From positions 1-64,000 of the forward strand of contig NZ_CABIKG010000007.1 of NCBI RefSeq assembly GCF_902196125.1: a DNA stretch of 64,000 nucleotides. Reading direction: 5' to 3'. The notes under the pieces are model-generated. The model saw nothing but the letters and a program-made list of their open reading frames with translations. It was not told the origin of the DNA and did not search any database. Both the position numbers and the translations under genes were made by a program. Within the stretch, counting starts at the first letter, position 1, and every line of letters begins with the position of its first letter. Below are positions 29,156-39,174 of this stretch, piece by piece. This DNA comes from Helicobacter suis. Lineage in GTDB: Bacteria > Campylobacterota > Campylobacteria > Campylobacterales > Helicobacteraceae.

Positions 29156-30454
29156 ATGCCATTTTTTAGCAGAAAAGAAAAAGATGAAAACACCCACCTG
29201 CAAACTATCGCTAAACTCACGGAGCAAAACCAATATTTAAACGCCGTTGATAGCGCTCTTAATCGTTCTATGGTTTTCATTGAATTTGACACTGAGGGCA
29301 AGGTGATTAGCGCTAATGAGAACTTTTTAAAAGCGATGGGCTATAGCTTGGAGGAAATTAAGGGTAAGCATCATTCAATGTTTTATGATCCTAAAATGGT
29401 GGCTTTACCTGATTATAAAGAAATGTGGGCACAGCTAAGATCAGGGCAATTTAAACATGAAACTTCCAAATGCATAGGTAAAGGCGGAAAAGAGGTGTTT
29501 TTAGAAGCCACCTATAACCCTGTTTTAGATGCTAATGGCAAGGTACTTAAAATTGTTAAAATCGCTACAGATGTTAGCGCTAAAGTTATAGAGTATCGCG
29601 ATTTACAGGCAGTTCATAATGCATGCTTAGCTTCTATGGCTTTGATTGAATTTGATATGAATGGCAATATCATAACGGCTAATGAGAATTTTTTAAAAAG
29701 AATGGAGTATAGCCTTTCTGAACTTCAGGGCAAACACCACTCTATTTTATGCGATCCTGAATTTGTCAAATCTCAGGAATATAAAGATTTTTGGAGTCGT
29801 TTAAGATCCGGGCAATTTACACGAGGCACTTTTAAGCGCCTCACTAAATCGGGTAAAGTTGTGTATTTAGAGGCTAGCTATAACCCGGTGTTTAATAGAA
29901 ATGGAGAAATTTATAAATTTATTAAGTTTGCTTGGGATGTTACAGATAGAGAGGAAAAAGCCCACATGGTTATTGAACTGATTAGAGAAAACCAGCAATT
30001 AACCGACCATGGAAGCGAAATGATTGAAAAAACAACTTCTAATATGCAAAATGTCGCTAACACCATGAAAAATAATAGCGATTTAGTCAACACCCTTAGC
30101 GCCCAGTCTGATTCAATTTCTTCAATCACACAGACGATTAAAGATGTCGCCGATCAAACAAACTTATTAGCCCTCAATGCCGCCATAGAAGCCGCGCGGG
30201 CGGGCGAACATGGGCGCGGGTTTGCGGTGGTAGCTGATGAGGTGAGAAAACTTGCCGAGCGCACGGGAAAATCAGTTACTGAAATTTCTGCCATTATTAG
30301 CCAAATCCGCGAGGTTACCTCTCAAGTAGTAACTGACATCACCGCTGGTACGCAAGAATCCCAAAAGACTGTGGATCTCTCCTATGAGACTAAGAATTTA
30401 ATGGAGAAAATCAAGGCTGCTAGCGATCGGGTCGCACAAAGAATGGGGGTTTAG
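29156..30454 (+). CDS. Soluble chemoreceptor with two PAS domains
   Basis: A 432-residue cytoplasmic methyl-accepting-type protein. No membrane helix is visible. Two similar PAS domains (about residues 25-145 and 148-270) both contain NENFLK and GKHHS and end in a PAC-like stretch; they look like a recent tandem duplication. The C-terminal third has the receptor tip [19 protein letters not shown] and [18 protein letters not shown], which binds CheA/CheW. PAS domains suggest sensing of redox, energy state or a bound ligand. A ribosome site (AAGGAAAAAG) precedes the ATG. I do not recall a match in H. pylori at this place. Confidence 0.88.
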   Translation: MPFFSRKEKDENTHLQTIAKLTEQNQYLNAVDSALNRSMVFIEFDTEGKVISANENFLKAMGYSLEEIKGKHHSMFYDPKMVALPDYKEMWAQLRSGQFKHETSKCIGKGGKEVFLEATYNPVLDANGKVLKIVKIATDVSAKVIEYRDLQAVHNACLASMALIEFDMNGNIITANENFLKRMEYSLSELQGKHHSILCDPEFVKSQEYKDFWSRLRSGQFTRGTFKRLTKSGKVVYLEASYNPVFNRNGEIYKFIKFAWDVTDREEKAHMVIELIRENQQLTDHGSEMIEKTTSNMQNVANTMKNNSDLVNTLSAQSDSISSITQTIKDVADQTNLLALNAAIEAARAGEHGRGFAVVADEVRKLAERTGKSVTEISAIISQIREVTSQVVTDITAGTQESQKTVDLSYETKNLMEKIKAASDRVAQRMGV

Positions 30455-30793
30455 CTCTAGTCTTTTCCTTTATTTTTCTAAAACCAATGACCACCTTTGG
30501 CTGTTAAGGTGGTGTTCCTCTATATATTTTTTGATAGTTGTGGGTGAAAAACTAAAGGTATTGGGCTGACTACAATCTAGCTGGGGTAAGGTTTTGCTTG
30601 AAAAAGCATTTTAATATTGGGGTCTACTTGATTAATTAGGTAGGCTATATACGCTGTTTAACTCTTCTAACACTACTAGATAAAGATTTAAGATGGATAT
30701 AACCGCTCCATAAATACTTACTAAACCCTGAATAGATCACATCTGTAGATAGTGTTAAAGGAATTTTTGAATTACTGTTGTTTGTTACTAAGA
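30455..30793. other. Intergenic stretch between chemoreceptor and dxs
   Basis: Apart from the inverted methylase fragment (30504-30666) I see no gene. Bases 30670-30790 are AT-rich and resemble decayed coding sequence on the minus strand, but nothing can be recognised. Confidence 0.4.
30504..30666 (-). pseudogene. Inverted partial copy of the methyltransferase gene
   Basis: On the minus strand this repeats most of 20997-21275 of the degraded methylase, including GCCTACCTAATTAATCAAG and the CCCAATACCTTTAGTTTTTC stretch, at high identity. About 110 bases in the middle (around 21085-21195 of the other copy) are missing. It cannot encode a working protein. The homology stops abruptly at CACCACCTTAA on one side and AGAGTTAAACAGCG on the other. 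Confidence 0.75.
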
Positions 30794-32623
30794 TTATATA
30801 TTTTTCTCTAAAACTCGTTTTGCTAGACTGGTTGGATCAATTTGTAAAGATTGTTCTATTAAACCTGTATTACCATGGGGGATATAAAAATCACCCAGTT
30901 CAAAGCTTGTAAGCGCAATGGGGCTATCTGCCATGAATTCTAAAAGCGCACTAGCCACACCGCCTATTAAATAGGTATCGCTAAAAACATAAATTTGTGT
31001 ATAACGGGGTAAAATTTCTTTCAGCGCGCTATCTAGGGGTTTTAAAAAGCGCAGATCTAAAAGCGCAATTTTAAGCCCCTTACTCTCTAGTAATTTTAAA
31101 GTCTGATAAGCCCGCCCTACCCCATTCCCATAGCCTACAAATAAAATATCCCCCTCACTTAAAAGTAACTCACATTCCCCGTATATAAAGGGTTTAGCTT
31201 TAAAAATATCTTCTGGTAATAAAAACGATCCTCTAGGGTATCTAAAAGCACAGGGGCCACTTTGGTGATCTTTAGCAAAAGTAATAGCCTGTTTGAGGGT
31301 GGCATTATCTCGTGGGGCTAATAAAGTCATGCTAGGAATAGGGCGCAAATAGGCAAGGTCTAATAAACCTTGATGGGTTTCGCCATCTTCGCCTACAATG
31401 CCAGCCCGATCAATGGCAAATTTAACAGGCAAGGACATAATCCCCACATCATGCACTATTTGATCAAAGGCGCGTTGTAAAAAAGTAGAGTAAATGCTTA
31501 CAAAGGGTTTAAAACCCTCTTTAGCTAGAGCCGCCATAGAAGTTATAGCATGTTGTTCAGCAATGGCTACATCCCAAAAACGCGTAGGGTAGGCATCTAT
31601 GAGTTTGCCAAGACCCGTACCCCCCGGCATAGCCGCCGTAACGCCTACGATTTTTTCATCTTGAGCGCTTAACTCTAAAAGGGTTTGAGAATACACCTCT
31701 GTAGGGCTCATCACTTGGGATACACTCTTAAGACTTTCGCCTGTTTTTAAATCAAAGGGGCCCACCCCATGCCATTTTTCGTATTTGCCCTCAGCAATTT
31801 CATAGCCCTTACCCTTTGTGGTTTGGGCATGGATTATTAAAGGCCCCTTAGTCTCTTTAGCTAGCTTAAGTGCCTGAATAATGGCCTCTAAATCATGCCC
31901 ATCAAGAGGACCCATATAATTAATGCCTAGTTCTTCAAATAAAATCCCGGGGGTGATGAGTTTAAGCGATTCTTCAAAGCGATTAGCTAAATAACTCACG
32001 CTATCTGGCATGGATTTTAAAATAGTCTTGATCTTATCGCGAAAAGACTGATAAAGGGGGCGTGCCATTAACTGAGAGAGGGCATTACTAATGGCCCCTA
32101 TGGGTTTGGCAATACTCATTTCATTGTCATTGAGTATAATCACAAGCGGGTATTTGCGATCGCCTAGCTCATCTAAAGCTTCATAGGCAAGCCCTGCGCT
32201 CAAACTCCCATCTCCTACCACCACCACAGGTACAGAAGTAATCCCCTTAAGTGCATAGGCCTTAGCCACCCCCACACCTAAAGAGATCCCCGTTGAGCTA
32301 TGCCCGGCAATAAAATAATCATAGGGCGATTCACTGGGGTGAACAAACCCACTTAACCCTCCAATTTGGCGCAAAGTAGCAAAGCTTTCAAAGCGCCCTG
32401 TTAAAAGTTTATGCGCGTAGGCTTGGTGGCTGGTATCAAAAATGAAGGGGTGTTTATCTTTATCAAAGACGCTATGTAACCCCACAATAAGCTCAATTGC
32501 CCCCAAAGAAGAACTTAAATGCCCGCCATTAGCACTCACCACCTCTAAAATCCGCTCTCTAATTAGCGCACAAACCCGCTTTAAATCTGCTATATCCTTT
32601 TGAAAGACTTCTAACTCTGCCAT
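30794..32623 (-). CDS. dxs: 1-deoxy-D-xylulose-5-phosphate synthase
   Basis: The thiamine-dependent first enzyme of the MEP isoprenoid pathway, joining pyruvate and glyceraldehyde 3-phosphate. The 609-residue protein has the thiamine diphosphate motif GDGSLSAGLAYEALDELG, with the closing DNEMSI (about residues 137-170), the transketolase-type IAEQHA near 370 and the C-terminal DTYLIGG region. It follows fliH with one base between, so it is the last gene of a flagellar basal body operon; the same fusion of dxs to fliF-G-H is known from H. pylori (HP0351-HP0354). Confidence 0.97.
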   Translation of the reverse strand: MAELEVFQKDIADLKRVCALIRERILEVVSANGGHLSSSLGAIELIVGLHSVFDKDKHPFIFDTSHQAYAHKLLTGRFESFATLRQIGGLSGFVHPSESPYDYFIAGHSSTGISLGVGVAKAYALKGITSVPVVVVGDGSLSAGLAYEALDELGDRKYPLVIILNDNEMSIAKPIGAISNALSQLMARPLYQSFRDKIKTILKSMPDSVSYLANRFEESLKLITPGILFEELGINYMGPLDGHDLEAIIQALKLAKETKGPLIIHAQTTKGKGYEIAEGKYEKWHGVGPFDLKTGESLKSVSQVMSPTEVYSQTLLELSAQDEKIVGVTAAMPGGTGLGKLIDAYPTRFWDVAIAEQHAITSMAALAKEGFKPFVSIYSTFLQRAFDQIVHDVGIMSLPVKFAIDRAGIVGEDGETHQGLLDLAYLRPIPSMTLLAPRDNATLKQAITFAKDHQSGPCAFRYPRGSFLLPEDIFKAKPFIYGECELLLSEGDILFVGYGNGVGRAYQTLKLLESKGLKIALLDLRFLKPLDSALKEILPRYTQIYVFSDTYLIGGVASALLEFMADSPIALTSFELGDFYIPHGNTGLIEQSLQIDPTSLAKRVLEKNI

Positions 32624-32624
32624 A

Positions 32625-33440
32625 TTAGACCTTTAAATTATCCAGCACGCTTTCTTTAAGGTTTTTATAGCGCGCCATTAAATTCCCATCAATATTACCC
32701 TGAGAACTGCTAATCAGTACCCCACCTTTAGCAATGGCATCGCTAGGCTCAAGTTTGATCTTGGGTAGGTCTTTAAGGTTTTGTAAGAGAAAGGGGTAAT
32801 CTAAAGTGTTAACTTTCATGCAAATATCTGTGGCGTCCATGATATTTTTGAGCAGTTCCTTAGCTAAGGCTAAGGCCACTTCTTGGCTTTTTTGTTCCAC
32901 TTCTTTAACAATCACTTCTTTAGCAATTTCAACAGCAATTGCGCTTAATTCTTTCTCTAAAGTTTCTAAATGGCCTTGTGATTGCTGCATAGTTTGATCA
33001 ATAGTGGTAATAGATTGTAAAAGATGTTTTTTTTCTGCATCAATGCTAGCGTTTAGATCATTTTTAGCCTTCTCCTCGCCCTCTTTAAAACCAATTTTAT
33101 AGCTATCCTCTCTAGTTTGCTGGATAAGCTGTTGGTTTTCCTCTTGGGTTTTTTCAAACTGCATTTGTAATTTAGCCAGATGGCTAGAAAGTTCATCTGT
33201 TTTTTTTAACAAACACTCAATGAGATCGTTTTCTTGCTGGATAGAGCGCACAACCGGCGCATCTGATTCTTCTTCTAACTCTTGCTTATCTTCTCTCTTT
33301 TGCTTTTTTTCCTCCGGTGTTTCAGTAGCCAGATCGGCTAAGGATTTAAAGGTGTATTTTCTAATGCTATGTTTTTCAAGGTCCTCCTTAGGGATTAAAT
33401 TTTCATCGCCTAAGTTATTCAACAATATCTTCCTCGCCAC
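32625..33440 (-). CDS. fliH: Flagellar assembly protein FliH
   Basis: FliH holds and regulates the export ATPase FliI at the flagellar C-ring. The 271-residue protein has a long, Glu/Gln/Lys-rich coiled coil in the middle (about residues 70-170) and a C-terminal domain with VAKEVIVKEVEQKSQEVA. The N-terminal region has the LGDENLIPKEDLE stretch seen in epsilonproteobacterial FliH. Its start lies inside fliG (26-base overlap). Confidence 0.9.
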   Translation of the reverse strand: MARKILLNNLGDENLIPKEDLEKHSIRKYTFKSLADLATETPEEKKQKREDKQELEEESDAPVVRSIQQENDLIECLLKKTDELSSHLAKLQMQFEKTQEENQQLIQQTREDSYKIGFKEGEEKAKNDLNASIDAEKKHLLQSITTIDQTMQQSQGHLETLEKELSAIAVEIAKEVIVKEVEQKSQEVALALAKELLKNIMDATDICMKVNTLDYPFLLQNLKDLPKIKLEPSDAIAKGGVLISSSQGNIDGNLMARYKNLKESVLDNLKV

Positions 33441-34443
33441 CCATTTGGATCACGCCTTTTTCGGCTAGAGACTGGACAATTTCAATAACTTTGCGTTGTG
33501 CCGATTCAACATCTTTAATTTTAACCGCTCCCAAATACGCCATTTCCTCAATAAATTGATCGCTAGCGCGGCTACTCATGTTGCTTAAAAACTTAGTTTT
33601 TAACTCTTCAGTAGAGGTTTTAAGGGCTAAGGTGAGATCTTTTTTATCCGCCACTTTAAGGATTTCACGGATTGCAAAGTTATCAAGACTACTAATATCC
33701 TCAAAGGTAAACATCATCTCTTTAATATCATTAGCTAATTTAGCATCAATATTTTCAATGCGCGCAAGGGTGGTTTTAGCCGCCTTTTGGCCTAAGCGGT
33801 TAAAGATTTCAGCCACCGCACGCAAGCCCCCTACTTCTACTTTATAACTAGTGAGCGCTTCTAGTTTATTTTCTAGCACAGTAGAAACCCGCTTAACCAC
33901 TTGGGGCGAAATATCGCCTAAACTCGCCATTCTAATACTCACCTCCGCTTTCATGTCATCTGGGAAGAAACTCAAAGTTTCAGCGGCATTAGGCGATTCC
34001 ATATGGGCTAAGATTAGCGCAATAGTTTGGGGGTGTTCGTTGATAATAAAGTCGGCTAGTTGTTGGGGTTTAATGCGCCCTAGATAAGAGAAATTTTTCT
34101 GGGTTTGTAAACTGCGGCTTAGTTTTTCTAAAATAATTTTAGCCTGCTCAGGCCCTAAGGCTTTAATTAAAAGTTCTCTAGCATATTCAATCCCGCCGGT
34201 GTTAATGTATTGGTTGGATTGTAAAATGGCAAAGAATTCTTCTAAAACCGCCGCGCCGATGGCCTTATCTGTGCCATTAAGCTGGACAATTTGCTTACTA
34301 ATCTCAGTAATGGAATCCACATCTAAATGGCGTAAAATCCCCGCCGTCGCTTCCTCGCCCACCTGAATGAGCAAAATAGCGATCTTTTCAGACATGGTAA
34401 ATTCGTCTAATTGTGATTTCTGTCTAGGAGTTAGCTTAGCCAT
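33415..34443 (-). CDS. fliG: Flagellar motor switch protein FliG
   Basis: FliG is the rotor protein that meets the MotA stator and carries the switch. The 342 residues show the N-terminal FliF-binding domain, the central EHPQTIALILAHM motif near residue 133 and the C-terminal FTFEDISSLDNFAIREILK torque helix with its charged residues. It starts one base inside the fliF stop region and overlaps fliH, so the three genes are coupled. Confidence 0.97.
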   Translation of the reverse strand: MAKLTPRQKSQLDEFTMSEKIAILLIQVGEEATAGILRHLDVDSITEISKQIVQLNGTDKAIGAAVLEEFFAILQSNQYINTGGIEYARELLIKALGPEQAKIILEKLSRSLQTQKNFSYLGRIKPQQLADFIINEHPQTIALILAHMESPNAAETLSFFPDDMKAEVSIRMASLGDISPQVVKRVSTVLENKLEALTSYKVEVGGLRAVAEIFNRLGQKAAKTTLARIENIDAKLANDIKEMMFTFEDISSLDNFAIREILKVADKKDLTLALKTSTEELKTKFLSNMSSRASDQFIEEMAYLGAVKIKDVESAQRKVIEIVQSLAEKGVIQMGGEEDIVE

Positions 34444-36146
34444 TATTTTTCCTTAGTATTCGTAATAGCAACCTCATCTTTAATCAGCAATTTAAACATA
34501 GAGGCGATCTCTTCGGGTTTTTCTTTTAAAGAATGGCGTACCCGCTCTAGCATAATATCATACTTCACATCTTCCTCATCAAAGCTTGCACTCAAACCTA
34601 GTTGATCTTCTACTTTTTTACGCATTTCACCAAATTTATCTACCTCCTCATCGTCTTCTTCTTCGGTAGCAAAAAGGGATTGTACTTGTTCCTCCTCATC
34701 AGGCTGGATTTCTAGCATGCGCTGGCTAAAGGGCGTAATGATCTTTTTATAAAAGACATAGAGTACCAACCCAACGATAATATATTTAAAGAGGGAGGAA
34801 AAAGGACCTAATACCTTTTCTGTAGTGGCTACAACTCTTTCATACGCACTCATGGGTACATATTTTGTAGATTTAGCGTTAAACTCAAAATTGCTCACCG
34901 TAACCGCATCGCCTCGATTCTGGTTATAGCCAATGGCCTGTTTAACTAGCGCATTGATCTGATCCATTTCAGCAGCAGAAAGCGCTACATACTCCATGCT
35001 CTCTGTTCCATTTTTATTAACCTTTTGGTATTTGCCATCTACCACAACGGCCGCATTAAGGCGCGTGAGTACCCCAAACTCACCTTTAATTTCACTAACC
35101 ATTTTACCCACTTCATAATTAGTTGTGTTGGTAGATTTTTCATATTTTTCCTGAAGTTGGTTATTAGCAATTCCTTGCACAGGCCCAATATTACTCACAA
35201 CCCCGGGCACCCCCCCCACTTGCTTTTTAGGCAAGCCCTCTTTCTTTTCCTCCATTGTCTGCTCGCTACGCACGACATTATTTGGATCAAAAGTTTCTTT
35301 AGTGCTTTTTTTCTGGCTAAAATCAAATTCAGCGCTCACCTTAGCCACAACTTTATCCCGCCCGCCTACAATGGGCGCTAAGATATTGGCGATCTTACTC
35401 TCTAGCATATTTTCAAAGTTTTGTTTGTAGCGCAACTGGGCTTGGGCTAATTCGCGGGTGCTATCTAATTGATCGTTTTCTCCTAAAGGCTCGCCATTTT
35501 CATTGACTAATTTAACATTCTCTACCGTGAGTTTAGGTACAGAAGCGGCAATGAGATTTTTAATCCCAATAATTTGTCTTGGTAAAAGACGCATGTTGGG
35601 TTTAATTTTAAGCATTACAGAGGCCGTAGGCGGGATTTCATGGCTTACAAAGACGCTATCTTTAGGAATAGCAATGTGTACATTGGCCTTTTCTATGGGG
35701 TTAAGGCTTTCAATTGTACGGCTAAGTTCCCCTTCAATCGCGCGGATATATTTGATATTTTGATCAAAATCTGTTGCCCCAAAGTCTTTAATATCAAAGA
35801 TTTCATAACCCACCTTGCTAGTCTTTGGAATGCCCTGTGAGGCTAGAGAAATGCGCTCTTCATAGATTCGATCTCTAGGGATTAAAATAGTGTCCTCTTT
35901 AGGGATTTTATAAGGAATATGCTTTTGTTGGAGATGTTGCAGAATTAAAGCATTATCGCTATTATCCATGCCCTCAAATAAGACTCCATAGCCGCTTAAA
36001 TCGCCCTTGTCATGGGTAGGGTAAATGAGTAGAAACACCAAAAAGGCTACAATAAGCGTTACAGCTGTAACAATTGTGATCTTTTGTGCTCTATTAAGTC
36101 TTGAGAAAAAGCTAATAACCTGTTGTAGTAGACTCTTAAAATCCAC
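34443..36146 (-). CDS. fliF: Flagellar MS-ring protein FliF
   Basis: FliF builds the inner-membrane MS ring on which the motor is assembled. The 567-residue protein has two membrane helices (about residues 22-42 and 440-460), a periplasmic region with ring-building motifs (GVLFEGMDNSD, then EGELSRTIESLNPIEKANVH) and an acidic C-terminal tail that binds FliG. It heads the fliF-fliG-fliH-dxs run. 23 bases separate it from the PAP2 gene upstream. Confidence 0.96.
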   Translation of the reverse strand: MDFKSLLQQVISFFSRLNRAQKITIVTAVTLIVAFLVFLLIYPTHDKGDLSGYGVLFEGMDNSDNALILQHLQQKHIPYKIPKEDTILIPRDRIYEERISLASQGIPKTSKVGYEIFDIKDFGATDFDQNIKYIRAIEGELSRTIESLNPIEKANVHIAIPKDSVFVSHEIPPTASVMLKIKPNMRLLPRQIIGIKNLIAASVPKLTVENVKLVNENGEPLGENDQLDSTRELAQAQLRYKQNFENMLESKIANILAPIVGGRDKVVAKVSAEFDFSQKKSTKETFDPNNVVRSEQTMEEKKEGLPKKQVGGVPGVVSNIGPVQGIANNQLQEKYEKSTNTTNYEVGKMVSEIKGEFGVLTRLNAAVVVDGKYQKVNKNGTESMEYVALSAAEMDQINALVKQAIGYNQNRGDAVTVSNFEFNAKSTKYVPMSAYERVVATTEKVLGPFSSLFKYIIVGLVLYVFYKKIITPFSQRMLEIQPDEEEQVQSLFATEEEDDEEVDKFGEMRKKVEDQLGLSASFDEEDVKYDIMLERVRHSLKEKPEEIASMFKLLIKDEVAITNTKEK

Positions 36147-36169
36147 AAACTATCCTAAAGAGCTAAAAA

Positions 36170-36844
36170 TTAGTGCCGTTTTAAATATCCAAGATAAAAT
36201 CCCATAGAACAAGACACCCACGCTATACCCATTAAAAAGCCCCCTAATACATCAGTAGGATAATGCACGCCCAAATAAACCCTATCATACATCATGAATA
36301 AAATCCATAACAATAAAAAACTGCACACTACCCCCTTAACACTTTTGTTTAAATGCCCAAAATACACAAGCGATAATAACAAACCATAAAATAAACTAGC
36401 TGCTAGCGCATGCCCGCTAGGATAACTAAAACCATGGGCAAAGGCTAAAATGCCATTAGTAGAGGGGCGCGCTCTTTGCATCACATTTTTAAAAATCTTA
36501 AGCGCAATTTCTCCAAAAAGCACGCTACTAAAAAACCAAATCCCCAAAGCATAGCGCTTTAAAAACACCCAATAAAGCGCGATTAACAGGGCTAAAGAAA
36601 TGGTGAGTTTAGACTGTGCAAACCAAGTACTAGCCTGTACGATAGATAACCAAAGATGGCTTTGTGTAGGGGAGGGGTGGGAGCGAATTAAAGAGATAAA
36701 AAACGCATCTAAATTTTGTATAAAAGCGTGCTTTTCTTTAACACAGATAGTTTCTAAGCCTAATAAAACAAACAGCACGATCCCTACAATCCACAAAGCC
36801 CAAACCACCGCGCTATTTGTTTTGCCCTTATAGGGAACTTGCAT
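36170..36844 (-). CDS. PAP2-family membrane phosphatase
   Basis: A 224-residue protein with about six membrane helices and all three PAP2 signature motifs: KNVMQRARPS, then SYPSGHA, and RVYLGVHYPTDVLGG. Likely substrates are undecaprenyl pyrophosphate, phosphatidylglycerophosphate or lipid A phosphate; the sequence does not decide between them. It lies just upstream of fliF, as HP0350 does in H. pylori from memory, and may share its transcript. Confidence 0.88.
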   Translation of the reverse strand: MQVPYKGKTNSAVVWALWIVGIVLFVLLGLETICVKEKHAFIQNLDAFFISLIRSHPSPTQSHLWLSIVQASTWFAQSKLTISLALLIALYWVFLKRYALGIWFFSSVLFGEIALKIFKNVMQRARPSTNGILAFAHGFSYPSGHALAASLFYGLLLSLVYFGHLNKSVKGVVCSFLLLWILFMMYDRVYLGVHYPTDVLGGFLMGIAWVSCSMGFYLGYLKRH

Positions 36845-36971
36845 ATTCTACTCCCATTACATTTCACAAGCCAGAATCATAACCAAAAAATAATAAAAGA
36901 TCACCTTAGATAAGGCTTGCTAGGGTGTTTTCAATTTAACCAAAACATTGATCTTTAATAGACTTAGCCTC

Positions 36972-37394
36972 TTAATAAAAAGTGGTGTGTTCAGGTTTAC
37001 AAAAAAGCACTAATTCTTTGCCATTGCTTAAATGATAGAGATCAATAAACCCCTGATCTAAAACAAAATCCACACTACAATCATGTAAACTAACTTCAAC
37101 GCGCCGCATTTGGGGTTCTTTAGAATCAGGTTTAATGCTTAAAATCCGCCCTGTAAAAGCCATAGGGTCTAATTTGAGTTGTTGTGTAAAATTAGGGATA
37201 AGCACCTCTAATACTTTAAGAACAATGGTGATTTCATCATCTTCTTGGTGGTCCTCTACTTCACTAGCAAGGCATTTAGCTTGCACCACCACATCTTTAG
37301 CTCCAAAATGTACACGGTATTTACCCTCTCCTCTTTCATGCAAAGAGATTTTACCGCGGATACGGTTTTTCATATAAAGACTAGAAACAGGCAT
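36972..37394 (-). CDS. Two-domain TOBE/Mop-like protein, tentative
   Basis: A 140-residue soluble protein that reads as two similar beta-rich halves: NRIRGKISLHERGEGKYRVH and MAFTGRILSIKPDSKEPQMR, each like the start of a TOBE/Mop fold that binds molybdate. The second half ends with the odd FCKPEHTTFY. Molybdate transporter genes modA and modB are about 3 kb away on the same strand, which fits, but the match is by pattern only. It could be another small OB-fold protein. Confidence 0.45.
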   Translation of the reverse strand: MPVSSLYMKNRIRGKISLHERGEGKYRVHFGAKDVVVQAKCLASEVEDHQEDDEITIVLKVLEVLIPNFTQQLKLDPMAFTGRILSIKPDSKEPQMRRVEVSLHDCSVDFVLDQGFIDLYHLSNGKELVLFCKPEHTTFY

Positions 37395-37437
37395 GATCTT
37401 CTCCTATCAAATTTCATAGAGTTTAGCAAATCAAAGG

Positions 37438-39159
37438 CTACCAGCGGTAACCCAAAGAGGCAGAAAAGATACGCAACTGCCCTAAGTTATTAGACTGGTA
37501 GTAACTGTTGCGATTACTCTTAAAGATAAAAGTACCCCCCCAACCAATATCAAAGCCTCTAAAATTATACTTAGCACCAAAGGCAATTGCATAGCCATTA
37601 GAATCAGGAATGCCAATAGCATCTTGAGGGCTAGGGGCTTGATCGTAAGCAAGAGCTCCCATGAGGCGTAAACTACGGCTCATGTAAGTTGCGCCAAGTC
37701 TAAAAGTATTGGTATCTCTCCAGCCTGCTCCCATATTCATCACCCCGCTAAAATCTGCTAGCCCTACCATTTTTTTAAGAGTCTCAGAACTTAAATATTG
37801 CACCGTGCCCCCCACGCCTTGATAACTCGCATTAGCAAAATCTGGCGTAACTAAAAATTTATTCCCCTGACTCCAAAAGGTGCGCTCATACACCCCCTCA
37901 ATACGCAAATGGTGTTTGAAAAACTCATGGGCATAGGCTACATTGAGAATTTCAGGTAAAGAAACATTGATATTTAAACTCCCCTTAGTAAGCACATTAC
38001 CTAAACTAGGCCCTAGCTGGGTTAGAGCCGTTAAATTGCCATGCATATTAAAAGTAACACTGCTGTTATACACCACCGAAAACATGCCATGATCAAAGAC
38101 TTTCAAACTAGCCCCTAATTTATACCCCCCACCCCAAGAACTCCCATTACTAGATTGTACCACTTTAGAAGTGCCGTATAAATCTGAGATCGCCTCTTGT
38201 AATCCGCTATCCCGCATCACATTCTTAAGCTGATTGTAATATTGCATGCATGCTGGTCCGTTTTGATCCATGTTAGGGGTACAATTAGCAGCAGCCTGAT
38301 CGCCAATTTGTGCTAATTTTTCACGCATACTAGAGGGTACTTGGCCACTAAAAACATTATTAGGCAAACCCACAATTTGATTTCCACTTAGCACAGAAGC
38401 CCCATGTAAGGGTACATAAACGGTATTATTAAAACTCCCGGTGGCATAAAGCCCGCGTGCTGCAAGGCCAATAGAAAAGCGTTGGCCAATGGTATAACTA
38501 ATGCTAGGGGCTACTTGGACCATCATGATAAACACATCGCGTAAAAACTCACCCCCTGCTCCATGCCATTTCATGCCAAGACCCGAGGGAGCCGTAAAAC
38601 TCCCCCCAAAGGTAAAACCATTATGGGTACGGCTCTTATAAAAGAATTTAGGCAAAACAAAATTAGTTGTACCCGTCCAACCGGGTACAACTTGATTACT
38701 AGGCAAAGAGGCCACTGTGATCACCTTTTGGTTAGTCATATTCTGCAAATCTTGGATAAGTTGTTTTACATCTTGTATACCATTATTTACCAGATGATGC
38801 AAAATTGCATTCGCCAGACTGCCAAGCCCTAAATCTTGTGCAATTTGTGCCATATTTTCCTGAGATTTATTCACTTTAAGCGTTGTTTCTGAGTAAAGCC
38901 CTTGATTACTTGTAGGGACCATGAATTTAAAGGCGGGGATATTAATCACCGTGCTAGTGATTTCAAACTCGCTACGGTTTTCCCCCCAATCGTTTTCAAA
39001 ACCCATGTTAGCCGGGTTATAATAACTCGCATCTGCTCCTCTGGCTCCGGCAATATAGGCTGAATCTAAAGCGGTACCATTAAGGCTTTGCTGGGAGATC
39101 TGAAAACCATTAGCGCCTAGAAAAACTGGTAAGAGAGGGCATAAAAACCGTAAATGCAA
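37438..39159 (-). CDS. FadL/OmpP1-type outer-membrane porin
   Basis: A 573-residue outer-membrane beta barrel of the FadL family, which takes up long-chain fatty acids or aromatic compounds. It has a signal peptide (about residues 1-18) and the N-terminal hatch stretch SAYIAGARGADASYYNPANMG that marks FadL/OmpP1. It ends in the aromatic residues typical of barrels (SASLGYRW). It lies downstream of the flagellar lipoprotein genes in the same order as HP0837-HP0839 from memory. Confidence 0.88.
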   Translation of the reverse strand: MHLRFLCPLLPVFLGANGFQISQQSLNGTALDSAYIAGARGADASYYNPANMGFENDWGENRSEFEITSTVINIPAFKFMVPTSNQGLYSETTLKVNKSQENMAQIAQDLGLGSLANAILHHLVNNGIQDVKQLIQDLQNMTNQKVITVASLPSNQVVPGWTGTTNFVLPKFFYKSRTHNGFTFGGSFTAPSGLGMKWHGAGGEFLRDVFIMMVQVAPSISYTIGQRFSIGLAARGLYATGSFNNTVYVPLHGASVLSGNQIVGLPNNVFSGQVPSSMREKLAQIGDQAAANCTPNMDQNGPACMQYYNQLKNVMRDSGLQEAISDLYGTSKVVQSSNGSSWGGGYKLGASLKVFDHGMFSVVYNSSVTFNMHGNLTALTQLGPSLGNVLTKGSLNINVSLPEILNVAYAHEFFKHHLRIEGVYERTFWSQGNKFLVTPDFANASYQGVGGTVQYLSSETLKKMVGLADFSGVMNMGAGWRDTNTFRLGATYMSRSLRLMGALAYDQAPSPQDAIGIPDSNGYAIAFGAKYNFRGFDIGWGGTFIFKSNRNSYYQSNNLGQLRIFSASLGYRW

Positions 39160-39174
39160 GAAAACTCCCTAAAA

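Noticed and set aside
35025-35381. 118-residue plus-strand frame over fliF
   Set aside because: Antisense to a well-conserved flagellar gene; no ribosome site.
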